Assembly (NCBI RefSeq): GCF_004000765.1
Contig: NZ_BILW01000026.1
Span: forward strand, 29,724 to 93,723
Reading direction: 5' to 3'
DNA length: 64,000 nt
Source of the DNA: Paenibacillus chondroitinus NBRC 15376
GTDB lineage: Bacteria > Bacillota > Bacilli > Paenibacillales > NBRC-103111
Of the stretch, positions 36,215 through 45,429 are shown one piece after another. The first letter of the stretch is position 1. Each line of letters starts with the position of its first letter. The notes beneath the pieces were generated by a model, which saw only the letters and a list, made by a program, of their open reading frames with translations, was not told the DNA's origin and ran no database searches. The position numbers and the translations under genes are program-made.

Positions 36215-37052
36215 TTATATCCCTCTTTGACCATAAGGTGGCCTTGTTAGTGGATACTCAATTGTATCAAACTCAATAGACCGCATAGCAAACAAATAAT
36301 TATCGAGATAAAATCCACCGTTTATTTCACTTGTTCTGTACGAGAGTATTTTGAGTAGTTCTTTCATAAACACTAATAATGCATCTTCACCTGCTCGGTA
36401 GATATCTATGTATCCTTCATAAATATCTTTAATAGTTACAATACCGGCATCTAAAAATAGTAATATTTCGGGCCAACCATCCTCTAATCTTTCATAGTAA
36501 TTTTTCTTAATTATATCTACCGATACTTTACCCCCAGATAAAACTATAGCTCCAGTCACAATTTTGGGCCGTGCAATTAATGTGCCATTATTAGCAATCC
36601 CAGTCTGTAAGCAATACATCGCGTGCTTTATTGAATACAGTTCTTCTACTAGGCCGGATTGGGAATAATTCATTTACTCTCTCACACTTATTAATGATAT
36701 CTTTCATATTATTGGAACTAAAATTCGTTTTAATTTCCAGAACAGCTTTTACTGACTCTACAAAAAACAAATTATGTCCATATTGCTCGATCCTCGGGTA
36801 GTTTTGCTCATCCCATATAACTACATCAGATTGAAGACTTTGCTTTCCAGAAGGATCAAAAACCACACCCGTACCCAGTGTATACTTTTTAGGAATAAAA
36901 TCTTTTAAAAGTTTTGACATTACTAATTCCAAATGGTTTCCACGTAAGGTTGCATTCTTAGCTATAACTTGCGAAGCAATATTAATGATTTCATTCGACT
37001 TTTTTCTAAAATACTCAATTAAAGCAACTCCATTATTACTATAATTATACAC
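36215..37052 (-). pseudogene. DUF6602-like nuclease-fold protein, frameshifted
   Basis: Two overlapping open frames (36591-37052 and 36215-36673) together form one protein of about 280 residues. The first half has LKDFIPKKYTLGTGVVFD, then SDVVIWDEQNYP and FFVESVKAVLEIKT, the Asp...Glu-x-Lys pattern of PD-(D/E)xK nucleases as seen in DUF6602 proteins. The second half contains TLIARPKIVTGAIVLSGGKV. The switch of frame falls in 36591-36673. It follows the methyltransferase gene on the same strand, suggesting a broken restriction partner. A sequencing error or, less likely, programmed frameshifting cannot be excluded. Confidence 0.65.
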
Positions 37053-37084
37053 TCTGAATCCCCCTTATAATTCTTCATAAAAGA

Positions 37085-37109
37085 AAAAGGTTACCTTTTA
37101 AGGCAACCC
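37085..37109 (-). terminator. Terminator between methyltransferase and nuclease-like gene
   Basis: Stem GGTTGCC/GGTAACC (one mismatch) with a TTTTTC tail on the minus strand, 40 bp past the methyltransferase stop. Confidence 0.65.
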
Positions 37110-37147
37110 GTTTTATAAATTCTAAAGGATTTCAAGTTCATAGGTTA

Positions 37148-38827
37148 TTAAATCAATTTTTCTTTGATTTTTCTCACAACGACTATGTGCTCTTGCATCA
37201 TGGTCTTAATTTCGTTTTTGCGTGAAGCTGTAGAGTTAATATGATGTGGCAATCTTTTAAACGAATATTGTCTGTGTAAAGTGGTAATTTTGCTATATCC
37301 CATCGAAACGAACCAATCATTTAATATTCCAGCCATATCAACATTAATAGAGCCTAATATCGTACGATGCCCGACAATCCATGCTTGCACACCTTCACTC
37401 GACAAAACTTTATCCGTTTGTTCAACAACTAAGTATAACTCTTTAAAAAAATGAAGAATAGACCTAACTCGACGTGGTGTAGCTTTTATTTTCCTTTTAA
37501 TTGTCTCTGAAACAAAAGGTATCTTGCTTTCCAAGTGTCTTAGCATCGCTTTGTTATTTATATTCCTTTTAAGACTATTAAAAAACTCATCTCTTGACTC
37601 TTCTGCCGACACTTTTATTTGTTTGTTTGTTAGAGCAGTAGAGGTATTGTATATCCTAAAAAAATCCAACCGAATTCGTTCTCTTATTAACTCAAAGAGC
37701 TCTTTGTTATTTTCTAAGAACTTATAATTAAAAGTACCCTCTAATATATTGTTTTGCAGCACTTTTAAAGAACTAAGTAACTTCCGCTGATTATTAATTT
37801 CTTCACTACAGTTCATCCTCATGGATCGAAATAGTTCCCTAAGAGTTTCTGATCTGCGTAAAATCATTCTAAGCGAAACAGTGCTTGTTGATCTTTTTCC
37901 ACCTAAGAGATATTCATCAACGTTTTCTGCTTCTGTTTGAATTCCTAGGTATCTCGATAATAGATCCTTTGACCACTGCAAAGAAAGTTTTGAAAATTGT
38001 CCGTAGGCCACGGTACTTTGAGAATCTCCATAAGGGGGAGAAGTCAAAATAGCATCTATACCTTTGTTGATAAAACAAGATAAATTCTTAGCATTATTTA
38101 GTTTAATATTTGTAGTTGTTTCGTTCGTAGAAATCTTGTTTGTTTCTACTAACATACTCAATAAGTTTGAAATCTTGTCTTTAAATACTAAAAGGGAGTC
38201 GATTTCAAACTTTTTAATATCACTTGGAGACATTCGATATAATTTAAATTCATTATTTCTAGTTAAAGAGCTCTCGCGAATTGTGGAACTAAATGCTGTT
38301 AATAATATTAATGAAAAGGTTTCCCTATTTTTCCCCACACTTTTTCTTAAAAAGCAATCAATTTCTTCTTTTAAAAAAGAAATCTCTCTTATATTATTAG
38401 TTTTGAACCAAAAATCAATGTTTTCAAATGCAAACAATTTCACTAATGTTTGTGATGAATATTTAGTAACGATTGAATCAGTGAATCCACGAAGTGTACT
38501 CTCAATAAATGCTGTCTTCTGGACAGTTAACGCTTTTGTTCTAGTCAACAGAATTGAAAGAGGATTCATATCTGAACCATAGAAATCCATCCCTAGATAT
38601 TTCGATTCCAGTGCAACAGTTCCACTGCCAACAAATGGATCTAAGACTTTAGAAATGGAATACTGTTCTTTGAGTTTTTTTAGTAATGAAGAAACCATTT
38701 CAGGTACAGCTTTGGCGGGGTACATATGAATGTTTCCTTCAGATGAAAAGAACGATGCGAAATTATTTTCGCCTGAATAGTTAAGATTAAGTTCTTTCCA
38801 CCATTCATTCTCAACATTGGCTCCCAT
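37148..38827 (-). CDS. DNA methyltransferase (N4-cytosine/N6-adenine type), transposon cargo
   Basis: This 559-aa protein has the AdoMet-binding motif DPFVGSGTVALESK (about residues 62-75) and, some 200 residues later, the catalytic motif TSPPYGDSQSTVAYGQFS. Motif I before motif IV differs from the beta-class order. SPPY is typical of amino-methyltransferases acting on cytosine N4 or adenine N6. The long insert between the motifs may recognise DNA. It belongs to the Tn7-like cargo and probably modifies DNA as part of a restriction-modification or related defence pair with the downstream nuclease-like pseudogene. Confidence 0.88.
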   Translation of the reverse strand: MGANVENEWWKELNLNYSGENNFASFFSSEGNIHMYPAKAVPEMVSSLLKKLKEQYSISKVLDPFVGSGTVALESKYLGMDFYGSDMNPLSILLTRTKALTVQKTAFIESTLRGFTDSIVTKYSSQTLVKLFAFENIDFWFKTNNIREISFLKEEIDCFLRKSVGKNRETFSLILLTAFSSTIRESSLTRNNEFKLYRMSPSDIKKFEIDSLLVFKDKISNLLSMLVETNKISTNETTTNIKLNNAKNLSCFINKGIDAILTSPPYGDSQSTVAYGQFSKLSLQWSKDLLSRYLGIQTEAENVDEYLLGGKRSTSTVSLRMILRRSETLRELFRSMRMNCSEEINNQRKLLSSLKVLQNNILEGTFNYKFLENNKELFELIRERIRLDFFRIYNTSTALTNKQIKVSAEESRDEFFNSLKRNINNKAMLRHLESKIPFVSETIKRKIKATPRRVRSILHFFKELYLVVEQTDKVLSSEGVQAWIVGHRTILGSINVDMAGILNDWFVSMGYSKITTLHRQYSFKRLPHHINSTASRKNEIKTMMQEHIVVVRKIKEKLI

Positions 38828-38950
38828 TTTTATTCCCCCTTACTGAATCCAGGATTGAGCCGCACATCAATGATGCGCGGCTCATTATTTTATCATTACC
38901 AGTATACATCTTAAAAACAAATGAAAGCAATATAAACTATCCAGTTTTGT

Positions 38951-39280
38951 TTAAACAGTAGCATTAGAGTAGCAGCTATCGATCCATTTTGTCAAAGCGT
39001 TCTTAAATTCATTATCTAGGGAAGCATCCCTGATGCTGGGGAATATCCTGAACATGCTACTGAACAACATGACTTGTACATTCGTGTCAGAATGATTCAC
39101 CAACCTGCTTGTTTTCTAAATAATCTACTTCGATAACACAATCTGGTCCTCTAATGTTGTCACATGCAAAGTTATTCTTGACGTTCGTTGAAGAAGAGGA
39201 AAGGATACACTAACTGCACTAAAATATTTTTGTAGCTGATTTATTATTTGATTACTCCATCCCAGTTTCTCAACGTTCAT
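38951..39280 (-). pseudogene. Decayed third gene of the dual-GHKL operon
   Basis: GAAGGAG precedes ATG 39280 and an ORF of 51 codons (MNVEKLGWSNQIINQLQKYF...). Coding-like sequence then continues in a second frame (NNFACDNIRGPDCVIEVDYL) and a third (VQVMLFSSMFRIFPSIRD to SCYSNATV, stop at 38951). Two frameshifts therefore disrupt a protein of roughly 109 residues. It begins 27 bp after the receiver-like gene, so it was probably the third member of that operon. I do not recognise the family. The rest of the gap 38828-39307 shows nothing else. Confidence 0.55.
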
Positions 39281-39307
39281 AATAACTCCTTCTGTTATAA
39301 CTGATAA

Positions 39308-41194
39308 TTATGCCAACGGATTAATATCAGTTCCAATTCGACTAATAGAACTTGCGTTTCCTTGTATTATTTTTTGTACTCTACTATTTTCTAACCTACC
39401 AATCCGTTGCGCACAAAACTTCTGACCTTCAACATCTAGTTTTACAGAATACTTTAAACCTGCAAGAACAGGAATATATTGAAGAATAGTATCTTCTGTC
39501 CCCCTTAGAGCTGGGTTAGCGCCTAAAGAAAAATAATTTTCTATATTTATAATACTCTGCGACCAACTTTTAAGATGAGTTTCATAGTATTCCTTAAAAT
39601 GATATGTTTTAAAATCAAATACTGGTGAGCCTTCTGGAATAGTTGCAATACTTGCATGGCCGTTCTGATTAAGTGTACATAAATCTAACAAACTTGCATC
39701 TATATTGATAGCCGACTTAGTTGGAATTAGTGCATAATAAGTGTCAGCCTGACCCGTGTCCATTATTGGCCAAATATATTTACCTGCAAAATCACCCTTT
39801 AATTTTTCAACAACTAAATTTACGGGCTTAGCATCAAATAAATATAATGTTACCCAGTTTTCATTTCTACTAATTCCATCACTTATTTTTTCAGAAAATC
39901 TTAAGGGGAGATCACATATTGCTGTTATTAATATTCCATACTTACGAACCTCTTCTCCACCTCCTTGTTCAAATAAATTTAAAGAAAATATATCCCCTGT
40001 CATAATATCTTGATGCGTATAATTAACTGAATAATCCACCAACCCAAACTCAGAAACATTTTGGTAGAGTTTCTCTGATATTTTCTTTTGAATTAACTTT
40101 TTTCTATAATCTTTAATTTCCCTCTCTTTACTCATATCTTCAAGTAAGCGAGGATTGGATGCTCTTGCAACTCTAAGAACATTTGAAACCACTCTCCGGT
40201 AATCTATATCTCCTCGCAGTTTTTCATATTCTACTTTATTTAGTAAACTTTTATGGGTCTTATCAAGCGTATGATGAAATAGTTGCCCTTCAACAAATGA
40301 GTCTCTATAGAGTAAATCAAACTTATCTTCTGGGAATTTAATTAATTCAAACATTGCATCATTAATATTTGAGATTTTTAATTGCAAGTAGTCATGGAGC
40401 GAGTGTCCAAATGCTGCCTTTTCCAAAGCTTGTACAAATGTGCCAGTTAACTCCTCAATTTGGGGAGTCTTCTGGACAGCCCAGAGTTGGTACGCTAGTA
40501 AATAAAGCTGTTCTGTGGGAATTTCAGGCAAAGCCTCGTTTTCTTTAAACGCTGTTTCTAAATATGTACGCTTAGTAGAATGATCATTATACACACTAAG
40601 ATTCTCGTGTGAGTATACCAGTGCTAGATCAAGTTTATTTTTTCTTGATTCGTTAATTTTCAATAGCGATTCCACAACTACATCTTGTTTTGGTGTATCT
40701 GACTCTTCCATATTCATATCGAGTAAAAATAATATCCGTCCTTGAACATCTTCTATAGTTGTTGTAAAGATCGCATTGGAAAATTTCTCAACTATAATTC
40801 CATGCTCATTTAACTGCTGAAGGAATGTATCTAAAGTTTTAAGTACCTTTTTATTGCGTTGTTTATTTAAAAACTTAATTACATCACTCTTAATTATCTT
40901 AATGCGAGGGCTTTCAAAATCTAGAAACTCCTGAACTGAATTAACTCCTTCATCAAATAAAAAAGTTAAGATACTTTCTTCAATATCAAAAGCAAACTCT
41001 TCAAAGAATTTTTCAACGCCCATTTCTAAAGCAACGTTTATTTCTCCCTCTTTACTAACCATGTCCCACTCATCGTCATAAGAGAAAATGTGTGTTACTC
41101 CCAATTCCTTAATTAAGTTAGTGATTTGTTCAAAAATAACATCTGTCTCTATTTCCACAGCTTCCTCTGACTCTACAACTTCATTGGTTAACAT
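39308..41194 (-). CDS. Receiver-like protein paired with the dual-GHKL ATPase
   Basis: This protein has about 628 residues; start ATG 41194 (MLTNEVVESE) follows AAGGATGTGG, and the frame is open to 41206. The N-terminal third looks like a response-regulator receiver domain with a large insertion: HIFSYDDEW (acidic pair, about 44-45 in the long form), RILFLLDMNMEE (phosphoacceptor-like Asp, about 163) and LALVYSHEN (Ser/Thr position). The remaining 400 residues are mostly helical, with no recognised DNA-binding domain. It starts 14 bp after the ATPase gene. A phosphorelay or allosteric effector role is inferred. Function otherwise unknown. Confidence 0.7.
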   Translation of the reverse strand: MLTNEVVESEEAVEIETDVIFEQITNLIKELGVTHIFSYDDEWDMVSKEGEINVALEMGVEKFFEEFAFDIEESILTFLFDEGVNSVQEFLDFESPRIKIIKSDVIKFLNKQRNKKVLKTLDTFLQQLNEHGIIVEKFSNAIFTTTIEDVQGRILFLLDMNMEESDTPKQDVVVESLLKINESRKNKLDLALVYSHENLSVYNDHSTKRTYLETAFKENEALPEIPTEQLYLLAYQLWAVQKTPQIEELTGTFVQALEKAAFGHSLHDYLQLKISNINDAMFELIKFPEDKFDLLYRDSFVEGQLFHHTLDKTHKSLLNKVEYEKLRGDIDYRRVVSNVLRVARASNPRLLEDMSKEREIKDYRKKLIQKKISEKLYQNVSEFGLVDYSVNYTHQDIMTGDIFSLNLFEQGGGEEVRKYGILITAICDLPLRFSEKISDGISRNENWVTLYLFDAKPVNLVVEKLKGDFAGKYIWPIMDTGQADTYYALIPTKSAINIDASLLDLCTLNQNGHASIATIPEGSPVFDFKTYHFKEYYETHLKSWSQSIINIENYFSLGANPALRGTEDTILQYIPVLAGLKYSVKLDVEGQKFCAQRIGRLENSRVQKIIQGNASSISRIGTDINPLA

Positions 41195-41208
41195 ATTTTT
41201 CCACATCC

Positions 41209-43671
41209 TTAAGATTTACTCTCCGGAAATATAACTTTAAACTTAAATAAATTGCCATGTACATTTCTATGACTATCCAAGTTTACTTCTCCATTAATAG
41301 TTCTCATTAATTCTTTTACAATAAACAACCCTAACCCACGGCCATCAGGTTTCATACTTTCCTCTGCTTCGAAAAGTTTAGATTCAATATTTCGGTGAAT
41401 GCCCAAACCTGAATCCCACATGGTTATCATTCGGGCATGCTTATTTACCTCAAAAATTATTTCTTTAGTTTCTGCTTCTTGGACCCAATACATAGAGTTT
41501 AAAAAAAGATTATCAAAAACAGTTACTACAATACCTTTATTCGTATGAACAATTAAATCATCGCCTGTTATTTTTACACTTACTTTTTGTTTTTGTGCTT
41601 TTCTAGACAAAGGACTTTCTTTTAGGTACATGTTTTCTAAATATTCTTTTAAATTAATTTCACTAATTACAAATCGATTTCTTCTATACATTGGCTCCAA
41701 ATGTTCTAATTGCTGCTGTAAATAATAGATTTCTTGCATAATATGGTCTTGATTACTTATTAAAAAATCTAATTTAGCAAGATCAAATCCATTTTTCAAC
41801 GATACTAAACTTCTTTTTGTCTCTCGTGCATAATCCGATATATTTGTTTCAATTCTATGTAATTCATGAGTAAGTGACTCTACAATCATACCTTGCCCAG
41901 CCAAGCCTATAAATGCACTTAATTTTTCATTTTTTTGTGCCTGTAGATACTTTTCTTGCCTTCTATGTATTGATTCTTCTTGATTAATTTGAACAAGATT
42001 TTGCAGATTTTGATTTATTCGACTTGTAACATTTTCAGCAAAATCTATTTGCCTAGTTCCAAGGTTACTGAAATCTTTATGTAAGTCATCAATTATTTTT
42101 TCCTTGACTTCCTCCACAGGTAAGGCTCGTTTAAATATAATATTTTTATCCATAGACGTTACTTCAATATCTTCATTTTGGGTTTTAATTTCAAACTTGC
42201 CTCTGTGATCGACATCTTCTCTGAATGCAATATCAGCAATTACATCACCGACGATTGTAAGAAAATTAACACCGAATTCATCTTCAATTAAACCCAATCT
42301 ACTAGTTTGCTCTTTTAAATTCTCACTACTCTCTCCATCTAACTGAACATATCCAGATACAGTATGAGCCTTATAAGAGTTGCTTTTCCCACGTTGTGAC
42401 CTAGCCGTAAACTTCAGCCAATCTTTTTCAGGACCATAAGGAAGTATCCTAAAATCATTTCTAAACAAATATACACCTACAGCTGCACTCCATATTGACC
42501 TTATTTCTTTAAGATTCTTTAAAAACACGCCAGCCTCACCCAAGCTACTTATGGCCTCATTTAAAGCCTCTGGAGATTGTTCGCAAACGTATATGTTCCC
42601 ATGAAAATTACCTGGATTAGCTAACACGTCAAAACCATTAAATAAATCAAAACACTTTTGAAGCTTGACACTTTTTAAGTAAGGATGTTCTTTCTTATAT
42701 TCTTCTTTACTTAAATCTAAGTCGTATTTACTTATAATGGTTTCATACTGTTTTCCCAGAGAACACTCCTCAAAGCCCGATCTTTGCATCCTTTTTACCG
42801 TGTCTTCTAACAACCTATCAAGATATTTTTTTCTTGTCTCTACCCTAACCTGCAAATTCCAATTGATGAACGAAAAACTTACCTTTATATCACTAATAAC
42901 ATCCAGAACATTTTCATCAATTTTTTCGTTTGAATATTTTTCGCCATCAACTTCGAGCATAATTTGAAAGCTTTGATCCAAATTCTGGGTAAATGGGTTT
43001 ACCATTCCAAACAATTCTGTTCGAATTCTTGATTCTTTCCTCGAATCAATATTCCAAAATTCTAAGTTTCTAATACCTTCAATTATTATTCTTGTACCTG
43101 GCCTCGGTTCTGACTTAAAGGCAAAAATACACTTTGCTTTAACATCGGAAATATCTCTCTCCGAATCCTCGAATCCCTTCCAATCAAGTATAATTGTGTA
43201 ATCATTATATATTTGATAAAACTCCACATCTTCTCTAGGTACGAAGCCCTTTAATCTATCAATTCTAGGTGAGCAATTGACCGTAACAAAATTGCCCAAT
43301 CTTTGAATAGACAGCCGGCCTAGGCCTTTCTCTCCTAAAGTTCTTCGTTTAAAAAAGGGAGATAGTTTTTCGGTTTTTTTAAATGACGTAGAAACCCTTA
43401 AAAAAGATTTCAATAATATTGATCTCGTCATTCCATTTCCATTGTCTTCAATTACAATTTTTCCTTTCCCATAAGGTGTATCAGCATTTGTATCAACTAA
43501 GATACGTACCCCCCTGCAATCAGCGTCATAAGCATTCTTAATTAATTCACTTAGAGCAACAAACTCATCAGAAATGAGCTGTTCTCCTAATTGATAAATT
43601 AATCTAGCTGAAGCCGTAAGACCGACCTCTTCAATATAATCTAATCTATTGGTATCCTCATGAGAATTCAA
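41209..43671 (-). CDS. Dual GHKL ATPase: MORC/Hsp90-like N-terminus, histidine-kinase-like C-terminus
   Basis: This 820-aa protein has an N-terminal Hsp90/MORC-type ATPase (ALSELIKNAYDAD at 39-51, IEDNGNGM at 74-81, GEKGLGRLS at 113-121). A C-terminal histidine-kinase-type ATPase follows (VFDNLFLNS at 718-726, WDSGLGI about 753, GRGLGLFIVKEL about 779-790). Between them an H-box-like helix contains SLTHELHR with His about 602. No membrane segment exists, so it is a soluble sensor. Start is TTG 43671 after AGAGGGTG. With the receiver-like neighbour it forms a candidate soluble two-component defence module. Confidence 0.82.
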   Translation of the reverse strand: MNSHEDTNRLDYIEEVGLTASARLIYQLGEQLISDEFVALSELIKNAYDADCRGVRILVDTNADTPYGKGKIVIEDNGNGMTRSILLKSFLRVSTSFKKTEKLSPFFKRRTLGEKGLGRLSIQRLGNFVTVNCSPRIDRLKGFVPREDVEFYQIYNDYTIILDWKGFEDSERDISDVKAKCIFAFKSEPRPGTRIIIEGIRNLEFWNIDSRKESRIRTELFGMVNPFTQNLDQSFQIMLEVDGEKYSNEKIDENVLDVISDIKVSFSFINWNLQVRVETRKKYLDRLLEDTVKRMQRSGFEECSLGKQYETIISKYDLDLSKEEYKKEHPYLKSVKLQKCFDLFNGFDVLANPGNFHGNIYVCEQSPEALNEAISSLGEAGVFLKNLKEIRSIWSAAVGVYLFRNDFRILPYGPEKDWLKFTARSQRGKSNSYKAHTVSGYVQLDGESSENLKEQTSRLGLIEDEFGVNFLTIVGDVIADIAFREDVDHRGKFEIKTQNEDIEVTSMDKNIIFKRALPVEEVKEKIIDDLHKDFSNLGTRQIDFAENVTSRINQNLQNLVQINQEESIHRRQEKYLQAQKNEKLSAFIGLAGQGMIVESLTHELHRIETNISDYARETKRSLVSLKNGFDLAKLDFLISNQDHIMQEIYYLQQQLEHLEPMYRRNRFVISEINLKEYLENMYLKESPLSRKAQKQKVSVKITGDDLIVHTNKGIVVTVFDNLFLNSMYWVQEAETKEIIFEVNKHARMITMWDSGLGIHRNIESKLFEAEESMKPDGRGLGLFIVKELMRTINGEVNLDSHRNVHGNLFKFKVIFPESKS

Positions 43672-43704
43672 ATAAACACACCCTCTTAGTAAAATAGGTC
43701 AAAA

Positions 43705-43733
43705 GTATTACTAATTAATATTAGTTTTGACAA
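43705..43733 (-). promoter_or_regulatory. Promoter of the dual-GHKL operon
   Basis: TTGTCA (43728-43733), a 17-bp spacer and TAATAC (43705-43710) on the minus strand, 34 bp upstream of the start codon. The cargo operon thus has its own promoter, independent of the tns genes. Confidence 0.65.
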
Positions 43734-43812
43734 AATACCCTTTAAATCCTCTTTTATGCACCTAATTTCCGATAAAATTTAAAAATTTTTACATTAGCTT
43801 AGCTGAACGACG

Positions 43813-45429
43813 TTAAACTGTTTTACGATACAACCTATCCGCCCATATTATAATATCATCATTTCTATAATGTTTATGCTTTTGAATGTCCAAATTTATG
43901 CATTTATTTAAAATAGACTGATCCCAGTGTCCCCCTTTTTTCACTACTTCCTCTAACAGATATTTTATGTTATTCTCAATTTCCTTTGCAGATAACTTAT
44001 TCATATTCGTTAATATTAATGTTGATATAGACCAACTATCCGGACGAGCCATCTCAAGAATATATTTCTGTGAAACTGCTGTCGTTACTTGAACCAAAGC
44101 ACAAGTTCTCCGTAACCCATTCTCACAAATTGAGTATCTTTTCCCTAATGGAAGCTGAAACACACTCATCTTAATGTTCAGTCCATAATCATCAATCAAC
44201 TTACGAATAACTTTAAAGAAATCCTCTAAACCAATACCTTCAGACATGGGAACAGCTAGCGAGCTTTCAAACTCAATAGGAGGGACGTCTCCACCTACTG
44301 CCGTATCCTCAACACTTACTTCTTTTGCACCGTTTCCTTGATTTTTCCCACCGCGTCCAATTGGAATAATTACCTCTTCACCAGCATTTACTTTTTGACG
44401 TTCTTTTCGATCTATAAGAATCTCCGGTTTATTAACAAAACCATAGAAGGTCGGAGGGACATCCAACACATCCTGATATGTATTTTCTTTCGCAAAGTTA
44501 TTTTCATCTATTATTTCAAAATCTTCCTCATCAGATGTATCAGTTATTCTGGTCTTTTTTGCTCCATTAACACCAATCTGTTTCTTCAATATTGGATGAC
44601 TATAAACTAATTTTTCTGCGGGTAACTTCAAGTTAGAAATCCCCATTATCTCCTGAACCAAAACTTGATTCCCTTTTCGTATGCAGCGAACCATCATTTC
44701 ACACGGCTCAAGTAGAGGCAAATCAAACTTTAACGCCATACCAGCACGGAAGATTTTTTTTGGATCTAAACCGACCTTCTTTGATGCTGATCGAAAGAGG
44801 TAATTATAGATAGAGTCCCATGAATTTCGGATCTTCTCATTACCATGAACCCAAGCAATATGGAGGGTACTATCTTTGCTTTGTGCAACAGTAACAGGAA
44901 GACGTCTATTAAAATCAATGTACATAGTTTCATTTCGCAGTTTTACATTATCGAAAATCAGTTCTAATCCATGGGGTTGTAAAATTAAATAGGCAAGTGT
45001 TCGATTTTTGACAAACAAACATCTTGCCCACTCCGTCATAGGGACATAATATTCCACACCCTGAATCTCATATTTCCAGACAAACTGTTTCCCCAGATCT
45101 ATCTGTTTTTCCAAATACAATAGCTTGCTTGGAATGTCAAACCCTACTACAAGTTGTCCCTTTGAGATATCGCTAACTTGAATCGTTTCTACGATACCTG
45201 CTATTGGCCTTGTTACTTCATATACGGCATCCGTATATAATTGCCCCAAACGTAGCGTTGGCCAAATACCAACTGGTTGGTCTACTATTTCAATAGGCTT
45301 ATTTGATCGGCGAAATGCCACATTTATTCTCCAATCTGCCCTTATACCTGTAAAAAGAGATCCAATCCAGCACAATTCTACTGTTTCACCCGCATCAAAT
45401 GGCCATTTTCGAAATTTAGCAGCACACAC
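43813..45429 (-). CDS. tnsE: TnsE-like target-selection protein
   Basis: This protein has 538 residues, the same length as E. coli TnsE, and sits in the TnsE position after tnsD. The C-terminal part (KMSVFQLPLGKRYSICENGLRRTCALVQV) matches the TnsE C-terminal domain in pattern. In Tn7, TnsE directs insertion to replicating DNA and conjugal plasmids through DNA 3' ends and the sliding clamp. It starts at GTG 45429, overlapping the tnsD stop by one base, so it is coupled to the tns operon. A charged linker (about 290-400) is probably flexible. Confidence 0.85.
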   Translation of the reverse strand: MCAAKFRKWPFDAGETVELCWIGSLFTGIRADWRINVAFRRSNKPIEIVDQPVGIWPTLRLGQLYTDAVYEVTRPIAGIVETIQVSDISKGQLVVGFDIPSKLLYLEKQIDLGKQFVWKYEIQGVEYYVPMTEWARCLFVKNRTLAYLILQPHGLELIFDNVKLRNETMYIDFNRRLPVTVAQSKDSTLHIAWVHGNEKIRNSWDSIYNYLFRSASKKVGLDPKKIFRAGMALKFDLPLLEPCEMMVRCIRKGNQVLVQEIMGISNLKLPAEKLVYSHPILKKQIGVNGAKKTRITDTSDEEDFEIIDENNFAKENTYQDVLDVPPTFYGFVNKPEILIDRKERQKVNAGEEVIIPIGRGGKNQGNGAKEVSVEDTAVGGDVPPIEFESSLAVPMSEGIGLEDFFKVIRKLIDDYGLNIKMSVFQLPLGKRYSICENGLRRTCALVQVTTAVSQKYILEMARPDSWSISTLILTNMNKLSAKEIENNIKYLLEEVVKKGGHWDQSILNKCINLDIQKHKHYRNDDIIIWADRLYRKTV

